Notes: generated by a model not told the origin, from the letters alone. 64,000 nt of DNA from DATFES01 sp035457725 (GCA_035457725.1 DATIBC010000036.1:1-64000); one strand, 5' to 3'; shown: positions 52,230-61,475, counted from the stretch's first letter. Made by a program: numbers and translations.

Positions 52230-53462
52230 ATGCGCGGACCATCGGCGACGAATGTCGGCGCGAACGCGCCGGTCCAGACAGTCATCGGCACTGGCCACGG
52301 CCTTAGCCACTTCTACATGCTTGCGTTGCCGCCGCTGTTTCCACTGATGCAGGCCGAACTCGGCCTGAGCTATGCGGCGCTTGGGCTTCTGGTCACGCTG
52401 CTTAACATCGCCACCGGCTGCCTTCAGGTCGTAGCCGGAATCATCGCCGACCGCTATGGCGCCAAATATCTGTTGATGGCCGGGCTGGCGTTGATGGGCG
52501 TTTCGATCGCCGCAGTCGGCGCAGTTGACGCATATTGGGCGATGGCCGTTCTCATGCTTCTTGCTGGCGTCGGGAACAGCGTGTTTCATCCAGCCAATTA
52601 TGTGATCTTGAACGCGTCGGTTGATCCGGCGCGGCTGGGGCGTGCGTTCAGCATCCATACTTTCACCGGTAACCTTGGTTTCGCCGCCGCGCCGCCGGTG
52701 ATCCTGGTGCTCGCTTCGGCGTTCGGCTGGCGCGGCGCCCTGTTCGCCGCTGGCGCGCTTTCGCTTACTGCCATCGCGGTCGTCCTGCGTTTCGGCGACC
52801 GATTGCGCGATGACGCCGCGCTTGCGCGTCCATCGGCGGCATCGCCGGCTCAGCACGCGCCGGACCGCCGCTGGCGCGCGGTGACGTCGACGGCGATTGT
52901 CGCGATGTTCGGTTTCTTTATCGCCATTGGCATGGCGTCGGCGGGGATGCAGGCATTTCTCGTCTCCGCCTTGGTTGCGTTCCATGGCCTCGACCTCAGC
53001 GCATCAAACGGCATACTCACCGGAATGCTCGTTGCAACGGCGTTGGGGGTACTGGTCGGCGGTTTTCTCGCCGATCGGACAGTTCGTCATAGCTCGATCG
53101 TCGGGTACGCCCTCGTATTATCGGCCCTCATAGCGGGATTGGCCGGAACCGCGGCTTTGCCCGTTGCGATATTGTTCGCGATGTTCGTGACGATCGGGGC
53201 CTTGCAAGGTACGATACGTCCATCGCGCGATCTGCTCGTGCGATCGATCGCGCCGAAATCGGCGATCGGCACTGTCTTTGCTTTCGTCTCGACCGGCCTT
53301 AACGTCGGCAACGCGGTCGCGCCGGCACTTTTTGGCGTGTTGCTCGACTATGGTGAGGTGCGGTCGATTTTCGTCGCGCTTGCCATGTTTTACCTGCTCG
53401 GCGCCGCCACGATCATGTTGTCGCGACGTCGCTCGCGAAACGCAGGCAGCATCGCGGCCTAG
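52230..53462 (+). CDS. Major facilitator superfamily transporter
   Basis: The 410-residue carrier has twelve predicted helices. MFS patterns are VIGTGHGLSHFYMLALPPLFPLMQAELGLSYAALGL at the N-terminus, ADRYGAKYLLMAG in the first intracellular loop and ADRTVRHSSIVGYALVLSAL in the middle. The opening resembles the fosmidomycin-resistance (Fsr) group, but the substrate is not assigned. It is divergent from the Tct operon. Confidence 0.88.
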   Translation: MRGPSATNVGANAPVQTVIGTGHGLSHFYMLALPPLFPLMQAELGLSYAALGLLVTLLNIATGCLQVVAGIIADRYGAKYLLMAGLALMGVSIAAVGAVDAYWAMAVLMLLAGVGNSVFHPANYVILNASVDPARLGRAFSIHTFTGNLGFAAAPPVILVLASAFGWRGALFAAGALSLTAIAVVLRFGDRLRDDAALARPSAASPAQHAPDRRWRAVTSTAIVAMFGFFIAIGMASAGMQAFLVSALVAFHGLDLSASNGILTGMLVATALGVLVGGFLADRTVRHSSIVGYALVLSALIAGLAGTAALPVAILFAMFVTIGALQGTIRPSRDLLVRSIAPKSAIGTVFAFVSTGLNVGNAVAPALFGVLLDYGEVRSIFVALAMFYLLGAATIMLSRRRSRNAGSIAA

Positions 53463-53697
53463 GGCAGATCTCGGCTGAAGTCGGATCGCCGAGGGCGTTG
53501 AATGGTGGCGTTCCCGGATCGACACCGTATCGGATTATGTATACGTTTGATCTAACGAGCGGAGTGATTCGAAAGAAGGCGCGGGCGATGGGGGGAGGCG
53601 CGGCGCGATTCCTATCGCCGCTATCACGAAAGATGCGACGGCAAACCGCCGTGCGTCCCGCGGCGCCATTGCCCACAGCGCCTGCGAAGCGGCGTAA

Positions 53698-54807
53698 ATG
53701 AAAAACGCCGCTTTCTCGATAGCCGTCCTACCAGGCGACGGAATCGGCGTTGAAGTCATGGACGCCTGCCTCTCGGTTCTGGCGGCGCTCGAGCGCCGGG
53801 TTGGAGGATTCGCGCTCGATCTCGAGCGCCTGCCCGGTGGAGCAAAGCATTATCGACAAACGGGCGTGGCGTTGGAGGAGCACGTATTCGCCAAGTGCGT
53901 CCGCGCCAACGCGATCCTCTTCGGCGCCATGGGATGGCCGGATATCCGCTATGCCGACGGCACGGAGATCGCCCCGCAGCTCGACCTGCGCGCGCGACTC
54001 AATCTCTACGCCGGCGTCCGACCGATCCGAGCCATCGCTGGGACGCCGGCCGTTCTCGCCGATGCGCGGTCGAAGACGGTGGATTTCGTCATATTGCGGG
54101 AGTCGACCGAGGGCATGTTTGCCTCGCGCGGGAAAGGCGTGATCGATGCCGACCGGGAGGCGCGCGATACGTTGGCGATCACGCGGGCGACTAGCGAACG
54201 GCTGTTCGACTTCGCCTTCAAGCTGGCGCGGCGGCGCCACACGGGCCGCCGCCGGCCGCCGCGGGTGACCTGCGTCGACAAGGCGAACGTTTTTCGGTCC
54301 TTCGCTTTTTTCCGCAGGATCTTCGAGGAGCGGGCACAGCTATTTCCCGATGTCGAGGCGCACTGCCACTATATCGACGCCATGGCGCTCGACCTGGTGC
54401 GCAAGCCGTGGGAATTCGATGTCATCGTCACGGAAAATTTGTTCGGCGACATATTGTCGGATCTTGGCGCTGGCCTGATCGGCGGCATGGGAATGGCGCC
54501 CTCGGCCGACATCGGCGACGAGCACGCCATGTTTCAACCCAGTCACGGCTCGGCACCGGACATCGCCGGGCGGGGCGTAGCCAATCCCACGGCGATGATG
54601 CTATCGGCGGCGATGATGCTGGATTGGCTTGGCGAACGCCATGACGTGGCCGCTGCGCGAATCGCCGCGACTTCGTTGGAGAACGCCGTGTTCGCCGCGT
54701 TCGCCGAAGGCGCCGTGCGGCCGATCGAGTTTGGCGGCGCCGACGGCACCCGCGCCATCGCCGAGGCGGTGATCGAGCGGATCGCTTCCCCCGTCGCGAC
54801 AGGGTGA
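53698..54807 (+). CDS. Isocitrate/isopropylmalate dehydrogenase-family enzyme
   Basis: The 369-residue NAD-dependent beta-hydroxyacid oxidative decarboxylase or dehydrogenase has AVLPGDGIGVEVMDA, the RESTEGMFASRGKG substrate loop, VTCVDKANVFRSFAFFRRIF with the catalytic lysine, VTENLFGDILSDLGAGLIGGMGMAPSADIGD with metal aspartates, and HGSAPDIAGRGVANPTAMMLSAAMMLDWLG. It differs from canonical LeuB and lies in a sugar-acid cluster, so a tartrate-, malate- or threonate-type substrate is more likely than isopropylmalate. It overlaps the Gfo/Idh gene by four bases (GTGA). Confidence 0.88.
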   Translation: MKNAAFSIAVLPGDGIGVEVMDACLSVLAALERRVGGFALDLERLPGGAKHYRQTGVALEEHVFAKCVRANAILFGAMGWPDIRYADGTEIAPQLDLRARLNLYAGVRPIRAIAGTPAVLADARSKTVDFVILRESTEGMFASRGKGVIDADREARDTLAITRATSERLFDFAFKLARRRHTGRRRPPRVTCVDKANVFRSFAFFRRIFEERAQLFPDVEAHCHYIDAMALDLVRKPWEFDVIVTENLFGDILSDLGAGLIGGMGMAPSADIGDEHAMFQPSHGSAPDIAGRGVANPTAMMLSAAMMLDWLGERHDVAAARIAATSLENAVFAAFAEGAVRPIEFGGADGTRAIAEAVIERIASPVATG

Positions 54808-55871
54808 GCGCTAGGGCGATGTCTCGGACCATCAAGGTCGCGGTGGTCGGCGCCGGGTATTTCAGCCAGTTTCATTTCGATGCGTGGCGACGCATTCCGG
54901 ACGTCGAGGTCGTCGCCATCTGCGACGCCAAAATCGCCCGGGCGCAAGCGCGACAGGTCGACTTTCCAGGCGCCGATGTATTCGCCGATGCAACGAAAAT
55001 GCTCGACCGGGCGCGACCGGATTTGCTCGACATCGTCACGCCCCCGGAGACCCACTTCGAGCTGGTGGCACTCGGCGCCGCGCGCGGCGCTGCGATGATC
55101 TGCCAAAAGCCGCTGGCACCGACATACGGCGAAGCCGAACGAATCGTCGAGACGGCCGAGCGAGCCGGCGTGCTGCTCGTGGCGCACGAGAACTTTCGTT
55201 TCATGCCTTGGTACCGGGAGGCGTCGCGGCTCCTGCGCGAGGGCGCACTTGGACGGCCGCTTGCCATATCCTTTCGCCTGCGGCCGGGCGACGGGCAGGG
55301 TCCACAGGCCTACCTCGATCGCCAACCGTATTTTCAGCAGATGCGGCGGTTCCTGATCCACGAGACAGCGATCCATTTCATCGATACGTTTCGCTATCTG
55401 ATGGGCGAGGTGAGCGGCGTGTTTGCCCGCCTGCGCCGGATCAATCCGGCGATCGCCGGCGAGGACGCCGGATATGTGCTTTTCGAGTTTGCCAGCGGCG
55501 CGGCCGGTATGTTCGACGGTAATCGGCATGTCGACCATCGGGCGCGGGACATGCGGCTCACCATGGGAACGATGCTGCTCGAAGGCGCCAACGCGGTTCT
55601 GCGGCTCGACGGCGACGGCCGGCTGTGGCTCAAGCCGCGCGGCGGCGAGGAGCGGGCGCATCCATGCGAATGGATGCGCCTGGGCTTTGGCGGCGATTGC
55701 GTTCGCGCGCTGCAGGCGCATGTCGTTGCGCACCTGCGAGGCTCCCAGGGAATCGAGAACGATGGGCGCAGCTATTTGCGCAACATCGCGATCGAGGAAG
55801 CCGTCTATCGCTCGCACGCCGAGGGGCGATGGATCGCCACTCCAGTCGCGCCGGGCGGTAACGGCCGATGA
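54804..55871 (+). CDS. Gfo/Idh/MocA-family oxidoreductase
   Basis: The 355-residue NAD(P)-dependent oxidoreductase has a Rossmann opening KVAVVGAGYFSQFHFDAW, the AMICQKPLAPTYGEA segment (QKP in place of the common EKP) and a C-terminal barrel with HETAIHFIDTFRYLMGEV. Such enzymes oxidise sugars, inositols or sugar acids. Start is GTG at 54804 overlapping the upstream stop; an internal ATG at 54819 is also plausible. It overlaps the SMP-30 gene by four bases, so the three genes form one unit. Confidence 0.88.
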   Translation: MSARAMSRTIKVAVVGAGYFSQFHFDAWRRIPDVEVVAICDAKIARAQARQVDFPGADVFADATKMLDRARPDLLDIVTPPETHFELVALGAARGAAMICQKPLAPTYGEAERIVETAERAGVLLVAHENFRFMPWYREASRLLREGALGRPLAISFRLRPGDGQGPQAYLDRQPYFQQMRRFLIHETAIHFIDTFRYLMGEVSGVFARLRRINPAIAGEDAGYVLFEFASGAAGMFDGNRHVDHRARDMRLTMGTMLLEGANAVLRLDGDGRLWLKPRGGEERAHPCEWMRLGFGGDCVRALQAHVVAHLRGSQGIENDGRSYLRNIAIEEAVYRSHAEGRWIATPVAPGGNGR

Positions 55872-56836
55872 CGCCGCTGTCCATCGACGACGTCGAGTTC
55901 GTCGGCGCCGGGCTGCGTCGCCCCGAATGCGTGCTCGCCAACGCCGGTGGCGATCTTTTCGCGGCCGATTGGCGCGGCGGCGTGGCGCACTTTCGGCCCG
56001 ATGGCTCCAGCGTGATCTATGTCGGAACCAGCGACGATGTCGGCGGATCGTTGCTCCCCAACGGCGTGGCGCTCGATCGCGACGGTTCGTTCCTTGTAAC
56101 GCATCTCGGGCCAGAAGCCGGCGGCCTGTTTCGTTTGACGCGCGATGGTCAGGTTCGACCGGTTCTGCGCGAGGTCGGCGGCGAAGCGCTGCCGCCGACG
56201 AACTTCGTGCTGTTGGACCGTCAGGGGCGGCTATGGATCACGGTGAGCACGCGCAAACGGCCCCGTGACCGTGGTTATAGGGCTGGATGCGACGACGGCT
56301 TCATCGTTTGCCTCGACGCGCGCGGCGCACGCGTGGTCGCCGACGGCTTGGCGTTCGCGAACGAAGTGCAGGTCGATGCGCGTGGCGAATTTCTCTATGT
56401 CAACGAGACGTTCGGCCGCCGGATGAGCCGCTTTCGCATCGCCGCAGAGGGCACGCTAACGAATCGCGAGACGGTCGCCGAGTTCGGGCCCGGTACGTTT
56501 CCCGACGGACTCGCGCTCGACGCCGAAGGGAGCCTTTGGGCGACCAGCATCGTCAGCAATCGCCTTATCCGTGTCGACCCGAGCGGCCGCCAGACCCTGA
56601 TATTGGAAGACTCCGATCCGGATCATCTTGCCTGGGTCGAGAGCGCGTACCGCGCCGGCGCACTCGGTCGCGTGCATCTCGATACAATCAAGAGCCGGAA
56701 GCTCCGTAGTATTTCGAGCCTTGCGTTCGGCGGCGGCGATTTGCGCGTCGGGTATCTTGGGTGCCTGCTGGGCGACCGGATCGCCCGTGTTCGTATTCCG
56801 GTCGCCGGGGCGCCGCCGGTGCACTGGCTGTGGTGA
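55868..56836 (+). CDS. SMP-30/gluconolactonase-family protein
   Basis: The 322-residue six-bladed beta-propeller lactonase opens with LRRPECVLANAGGDLFAADWRGG, which supplies the metal glutamate. LLPNGVALDRDGSFLVTHLG and ADGLAFANEVQVDARGEFLYVNETFGRRMSRF give the asparagine ligands, and GTFPDGLALDAEGSLWATSI supplies the late aspartate. These enzymes hydrolyse aldonolactones, fitting a sugar-acid pathway with the upstream dehydrogenases. The start overlaps the Gfo/Idh gene by four bases. Confidence 0.9.
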   Translation: MTPLSIDDVEFVGAGLRRPECVLANAGGDLFAADWRGGVAHFRPDGSSVIYVGTSDDVGGSLLPNGVALDRDGSFLVTHLGPEAGGLFRLTRDGQVRPVLREVGGEALPPTNFVLLDRQGRLWITVSTRKRPRDRGYRAGCDDGFIVCLDARGARVVADGLAFANEVQVDARGEFLYVNETFGRRMSRFRIAAEGTLTNRETVAEFGPGTFPDGLALDAEGSLWATSIVSNRLIRVDPSGRQTLILEDSDPDHLAWVESAYRAGALGRVHLDTIKSRKLRSISSLAFGGGDLRVGYLGCLLGDRIARVRIPVAGAPPVHWLW

Positions 56837-56845
56837 GCGCGCGCA

Positions 56846-57397
56846 TCAAAGCTTGAGGTATTCGAGCTCGAGCGTTCGCGTCACTTTGCCGTCGAGCAAG
56901 CGGCGATAACTCAAGCGAAGACCGCGGCTGGTCAACGTGCGCTCGTATACCTGCTGTTCGAGCTGACCGTCGTCGGTCACCTGGACGAGGTTGACGGTCA
57001 GGCTGCGGTCGTGCAGCCGGGCCCAAGAGGCGGGGCCCCGTACCGGGTCGCGCGAACCCGCGCCGCGCCAGACGCCGCTCCGACCGCTTGGCTCGAAACG
57101 CATCGTCCGCTCGCGCGCCATGACTTTGCGTCGAGCACCCTCGCTTTCGCCCTCGAAGCTTGACCAAGTGACGGTGAACCCGCCGCTGTCCAGGGGCTGG
57201 ATGTTAACCGTCGCGGCGCGATCATCGACCGATCCGGGAACGCTGTGGCCGACCCACGCGCCGTGGAAATCCGCCAGTTTCGCCGGCGGATCGGTGAGTG
57301 TCGTCTGCCCCGGCGCGCCGCTCACGGCGATCGCGATCAAAAATACGCTCGCCGCGGCGGCAAGCCCACGGCGGGCAATCGATGGCATTTTCGTCAT
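56846..57397 (-). CDS. Secreted hypothetical protein
   Basis: The 183-residue product has a Sec signal peptide (RRGLAAAASVFLIAIAVSG, cleavage near APGQ). The mature part is short, starting with FHGAWVGHSVPG and containing repeated beta-strand-like segments (GGFTVTWSSFEG, MRFEPSGRSGVW, LEQQVYERTLTS). I recognise no family. The start at 57397 leaves a normal signal length; the longer frame upstream hides it. It lies 120 bases after OtnC in the same direction and is convergent with the SMP-30 gene. Confidence 0.7.
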   Translation of the reverse strand: MTKMPSIARRGLAAAASVFLIAIAVSGAPGQTTLTDPPAKLADFHGAWVGHSVPGSVDDRAATVNIQPLDSGGFTVTWSSFEGESEGARRKVMARERTMRFEPSGRSGVWRGAGSRDPVRGPASWARLHDRSLTVNLVQVTDDGQLEQQVYERTLTSRGLRLSYRRLLDGKVTRTLELEYLKL

Positions 57398-57517
57398 TTT
57401 TGAATCCCCGGCCGGCCAGAGTTGGCAGTCGAGCGTGAAGGGCATTTCGATACGAGTCAATCGTCGGCGGTGCGCGTACCCGCGAGCCCGATATCGATCG
57501 ACGGCGAGTGAGGATCG

Positions 57518-58150
57518 TCAACTCGGAAAGGCGGCATTGAGCTCGGCGATTTGCGCCGACGTAAGAAATCGCGTCTCGCGCCCCTGCAGCATCAAGAACA
57601 GTCTTGCCGTTTCCTCGAGCTCCTCGGCGTTGTAGACCGCGTCGTCCAGTGACTTTCCGGCGACTACCGGCCCGTGGTTGGCCAAGAGCATGGCATGATT
57701 CTTTTTGGCGCATTCGCGCACCGCCTCGGCGAGCGCCATATCGCCCGGTCGGAAGTAGGGCAGCAACGGAAGCCTTCCGATACGCATGACGTAATATGCC
57801 GTGATCGGCGGCAGGACGTCGCCGACATCGACGTGACGAAGGCACGACACCGCAACGCAGTTCGTCGAGTGAAGGTGGACGATGCCTTGCGCGGCCGGCC
57901 GCTCCCGATAAACCGAGAGGTGCAGGAAAGCTTCCTTGGATGGCTTGTCGCCCGAGACCAAGCGGCCGTCCCACGACACTTTCGAGATGCCGGCGGGGTC
58001 GATGCGACCGAGGCACGAGTTGGTTGGGGTGATGAGAACGCCGTCGTCCAGCCTGGCGCTGATGTTACCGGAGCTGCCGTGGGCATAGCGACGCTCGTAC
58101 AGAGAGCGGCCATGCATCGCGATGGCGTCGCGTAGTCCGGCCTCGTTCAT
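57518..58150 (-). CDS. otnC: 3-oxo-tetronate 4-phosphate decarboxylase-like class II aldolase
   Basis: The 210-residue class II aldolase/adducin-domain protein is of the OtnC (YgbL) type, which decarboxylates 3-oxo-tetronate 4-phosphate to dihydroxyacetone phosphate. Motifs are RRYAHGSSGNISARLDDGVLITPTNSCLGRID, the zinc histidines in IVHLHSTNCVAVSCL and HGPVVAGKSLDDAV. Its start overlaps the OtnK stop by four bases, the usual partner arrangement. Confidence 0.9.
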   Translation of the reverse strand: MNEAGLRDAIAMHGRSLYERRYAHGSSGNISARLDDGVLITPTNSCLGRIDPAGISKVSWDGRLVSGDKPSKEAFLHLSVYRERPAAQGIVHLHSTNCVAVSCLRHVDVGDVLPPITAYYVMRIGRLPLLPYFRPGDMALAEAVRECAKKNHAMLLANHGPVVAGKSLDDAVYNAEELEETARLFLMLQGRETRFLTSAQIAELNAAFPS

Positions 58151-59409
58151 TGCAGCACCTCGAACGCATGACGGAAAAAATCGGCATCGCCGAAGTTACC
58201 CGACTTCAGCGCCAAGCAAATCCCGCGCTTATCGATGGTCTGCGACCAGCAGACCCCCGGTGCGATTTCGGGCCCGATTCGCAACGTCTTCGCGCCAAGC
58301 GCCGCCACCACGGCGCCTGCCGTTTCGCCGCCTGCCACTACGAGCCGGCCGACTCCTGCCGCGACGAGCCCACGGGCGACCGTGGCGAGCGTCCGTTCGA
58401 CGATCTCGCCCGCCTCGGCGCGGCCGAGGCGTTCTTGGATATCCGCGACCCGATCGGGCGGCGCCGAGGCATAAACCAGTACCGGGCCGTTGGCGAGCTT
58501 GGGGAGCGCCCAGGCGAGCGCGGCGCCCGCCACGTCGTCGCCCGCGGCGATCGCCAACGGATCGATCACGAAGGACGGGTGGCGGGCTTGCATTTCGGCC
58601 ACTTGCCGCAACGTCATCGCCGAGCAGCTCCCGGCGATGACCGCGGCGTATCCGTGCGTTTCGGACAGAGGCTCGATGCCACGGCGATCCGGCGCCAATC
58701 GGCGAGCACGAAAATTCTCGGGCAGTCCCATCGCCACGCCGGACCCGCCGGTGACGAGCGCGAGGTCGCGACACGCCGTTCCGATCGCGCGCAAATTCCC
58801 GTCGGTAAGCGCGTCGACGATCGCATGCCGGACACCCTGGGCGCGCAAATCGGCGAAGCGCGCCGAAATCGGCTCGGCACCGGCGCTTACGACATCGAAG
58901 GGCACGAGGCCGACTTTATGCGGAGTCTGCCGCCCGAGCACCGCGACAAGATTGGACTCGGTCATCGGCGTCAGCGGATGATGGCGCATGCTTGAGTTCG
59001 ATAGTAGGTCGTCTCCAACGAACAGATGGCCAAGATAAATCGTCCGCCGATTGGCCGGGAAGGCGGGGCAGGCGATGGTGAAATCGCCGCCAAGCGCGTC
59101 GAGCAAAGCGTCTGCGACCGGGCCGATATTTCCATCGGGCGTCGAATCGAAAGTGGAGCAGTATTTGAAGAAATACTGCCGCGAGCCGGCGCATCGCAGC
59201 CATTCGAGCGCGGCGAGCGATTGCGCGACTGCCTCGCGCGGCGGAATGGTGCGCGATTTGAGCGAAATCACGATTGCGTCGCATTCGGGGGCGGGCTCGT
59301 CGATTCCAGGTATACCGACGACCTGGACGGTGCGCAGGCCCTCGCGTGCCAGCATCAGGGCAAGATCCGACGCTCCGGTCAGATCATCGGCTATGCATCC
59401 CAACAGCAT
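58147..59409 (-). CDS. otnK: 3-oxo-tetronate kinase-like DUF1537 protein
   Basis: The 420-residue four-carbon acid-sugar kinase (DUF1537, OtnK/YgbK type) phosphorylates 3-oxo-tetronate before OtnC acts. The N-terminal substrate domain has LGCIADDLTGASDLALML, YFFKYCSTFDSTPDGNIGP and LGHLFVGDDLLSNSSMRHHPLTPM. The C-terminal ATP domain has LVVAGGETAGAVVAALG. OtnK-OtnC fusion-like overlap (ATGA) supports joint function. No OtnI isomerase or LtnD/DenD dehydrogenase gene is adjacent. Confidence 0.92.
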   Translation of the reverse strand: MLLGCIADDLTGASDLALMLAREGLRTVQVVGIPGIDEPAPECDAIVISLKSRTIPPREAVAQSLAALEWLRCAGSRQYFFKYCSTFDSTPDGNIGPVADALLDALGGDFTIACPAFPANRRTIYLGHLFVGDDLLSNSSMRHHPLTPMTESNLVAVLGRQTPHKVGLVPFDVVSAGAEPISARFADLRAQGVRHAIVDALTDGNLRAIGTACRDLALVTGGSGVAMGLPENFRARRLAPDRRGIEPLSETHGYAAVIAGSCSAMTLRQVAEMQARHPSFVIDPLAIAAGDDVAGAALAWALPKLANGPVLVYASAPPDRVADIQERLGRAEAGEIVERTLATVARGLVAAGVGRLVVAGGETAGAVVAALGAKTLRIGPEIAPGVCWSQTIDKRGICLALKSGNFGDADFFRHAFEVLQ

Positions 59410-59528
59410 CGCAGTCCCCCGCGATTCACGTCACCGCGAGATAACCACGACTCTGGCTCCGACTTCCAGGCCCGGCGCCAAACCGTCCAGTGCACGATGC
59501 TCCGGTGGCTGCGCCGAGGCCATGTCTA

Positions 59529-61241
59529 CTAGCGTCCGTTGGAGGTCGCGGACGCTACCCCGGCTTGCTCATCGAGATGTCTCGCCGCTTCGCGCGGCGC
59601 ACCGATGGCGTCCAATGCGTGACGGGCGAGGGTCAGGCTCGATTCGAGGGTTTCGGGGATCACGTCGGCTGCTCCCAGCTCCCGAAGCTCGGGCACATGC
59701 GCCGCGTCGCGTGCGCGAGCGAAGAGCTTAAGATCCGGCCATGCCTTTCGCGCCGCAGTGACGCTTCGCCTCGCCGATTCGGGGTCATCGAGCGTGATGA
59801 TCAGCGCCGCGGCGCGCTCCGCGCCGAGGTTATGCAGGACGTCGCCTCGCGTGGCGTCGCCGAAATAGACGGAATGCCCCTTGGCGCGTGCCGAGCGAAC
59901 ATGGTGCGGGTCAAGATCGACGGCAATGAAGGGAACCTGCTGCGCCGCGAGCAGCTCGGCGACGGTTCGGCCGACACGGCCGAACCCGGCGATGATGACG
60001 TGGCCGCCAATTTCGGCGATCTCCTCGGCAGTCGGCGCGAGGTCGGCGCCGGCGCGTCGGCGCTCCATCGCGCCGCCCAGACGGCCGCCAAGAAAGGCAA
60101 GCAGCGGGGTGAGCAGAATCGACAACCCGGTGACGACCGCGACGAACTGGCCGATCTCGCGTTCGATCGCGCCGCTAATGACGCCGGCGCCGACGATGAC
60201 GAAGACGAATTCGCCGCCTTCGCCGAGCAGAAAACCGACGCGGACCGCGACGTCGCCCGGCAATCCGAAGGCGCGCGCCAGACCGCTGGCGATCATCGCC
60301 TTGACCGTCACCAGCGCCAGCGTAGCGAGAAGGATCAACTCGAATTGCGCGGCGACGAGCTGGAGATCGATGATCATGCCGACGGAGATGAAGAAAAGCC
60401 CGAGCAGGAGCCCTTTGAACGGCCGTATGTCGGCCTCGACCTGATGGCGATACTCGGTTTCGGCAACCAGCAATCCGGCGAGAAATGCGCCCAACGCCAT
60501 CGACAGGCCGGCCATGTGCGTAAGCCAGGCGGTGCCCAGTACGACGAGCAGGGTCAACGCGACGAACAGCTCGCTGCTGCGGGTCGCCGCGACCCAGCGG
60601 AATGGCCATCTGCAAAGGTAACGGCCGGCGGCCAGGATGAGCATGATCGCCGCCGCCGCCTTGACCAAAGCGAGCGCGATGTTGACCAACAAGGATCCGC
60701 CCGGCTCGCCGATCAACGAGACGAACATCAGGAGCGGGACGACGGCGATATCCTGCGCCAGCAACACTGAGAAAGTCGCCCGACCCGCGCGCGAGGCGAT
60801 CTCGCCGCGCTCGACAAGGATCTGCACCACCACGGCCGTCGACGACAACGCAAGCGCGAGGCCGATGGTGATCGCGCTGGGCCCCGCGAGCCCGAGCACG
60901 CGGGCGACGATCGCGATCGCCGCGCCGGTGACCAGGATCTGCGCGCCGCCGAGACCGAGTACGAAACGGCGCATCGTCTTCAAGCGCTCGAGAGACAGTT
61001 CGAGACCGATCATGAAGAGCAGAAACACCACGCCGAGCTCGGCCAGCAGGCGGATGTCTTCTTCCACTCGCAGCAGCCCGAATCCGTGCGGCCCGATGCC
61101 GATCCCTGCGACGAAGTATCCCAGAACCGGGCTGGCGCGCAGGCGCGTGACCGCGATGACCACGACGATCGCCGCGGCCAGCAGCACGAAGACGTCACGC
61201 AGGTCGAGAACCGGGGCGGCTTGAGCGCCCAAAGTATCCAT
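59529..61241 (-). CDS. Kef/CPA2-type cation:proton antiporter with TrkA-N domain
   Basis: The 570-residue protein has about twelve transmembrane segments of the Na/H-exchanger fold (LLAAAIVVVIAVTRLRASPVLGYFVAGIGIGPHGFG, GLALALSSTAVVVQIL, LLAQDIAVVPLLMF). A cytosolic TrkA-N (RCK) domain follows, starting HVIIAGFGRVGRTVAELL near residue 418 with a nucleotide-binding glycine motif. It probably mediates potassium efflux or pH homeostasis under nucleotide control. The small gene at 61260-61475 is 18 bases upstream in the same direction. Confidence 0.93.
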   Translation of the reverse strand: MDTLGAQAAPVLDLRDVFVLLAAAIVVVIAVTRLRASPVLGYFVAGIGIGPHGFGLLRVEEDIRLLAELGVVFLLFMIGLELSLERLKTMRRFVLGLGGAQILVTGAAIAIVARVLGLAGPSAITIGLALALSSTAVVVQILVERGEIASRAGRATFSVLLAQDIAVVPLLMFVSLIGEPGGSLLVNIALALVKAAAAIMLILAAGRYLCRWPFRWVAATRSSELFVALTLLVVLGTAWLTHMAGLSMALGAFLAGLLVAETEYRHQVEADIRPFKGLLLGLFFISVGMIIDLQLVAAQFELILLATLALVTVKAMIASGLARAFGLPGDVAVRVGFLLGEGGEFVFVIVGAGVISGAIEREIGQFVAVVTGLSILLTPLLAFLGGRLGGAMERRRAGADLAPTAEEIAEIGGHVIIAGFGRVGRTVAELLAAQQVPFIAVDLDPHHVRSARAKGHSVYFGDATRGDVLHNLGAERAAALIITLDDPESARRSVTAARKAWPDLKLFARARDAAHVPELRELGAADVIPETLESSLTLARHALDAIGAPREAARHLDEQAGVASATSNGR

Positions 61242-61259
61242 GGCCGCCGCCGCCGCCGC

Positions 61260-61475
61260 TCAGGTTGGTTCGCGCGGCGGCGGCGATTCGGCCTCGAACT
61301 CCGCCGCCAGCTTCTCCTCCAGGCGAACCAGGTCTTCCGGCAGCGGCATGCCGAGCGCCCGCATCTGGCTCAAGACCTGCGCCAACCGCAAATAAATTTC
61401 ATGGCTGTCGCCTTGCTCGCCCTCCATTTGGTCGAGCAGCAGCGACAACGCGGCCTCGATTTCCTGTCGATCCAT
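61260..61475 (-). CDS. Small acidic protein upstream of the Kef-type antiporter
   Basis: The 71-residue soluble protein is almost entirely helical (IEAALSLLLDQMEGEQGDSHEIYLRLAQVLSQMRALGMPLPEDLVRLEEKLAAEFE) with a proline-rich end. The start at 61475 follows GGGGAG by six bases. I recognise no family. Being in the same transcript as the antiporter, it might be an ancillary subunit, as KefF/KefG are for KefC/KefB, though it is unrelated in sequence to those. Confidence 0.65.
   Translation of the reverse strand: MDRQEIEAALSLLLDQMEGEQGDSHEIYLRLAQVLSQMRALGMPLPEDLVRLEEKLAAEFEAESPPPREPT

Noticed and set aside
59490..60770. Plus-strand open frame of about 426 codons antisense to the Kef-type antiporter
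   Set aside because: Same antisense-of-membrane-gene composition; the antiporter frame has clear family motifs.
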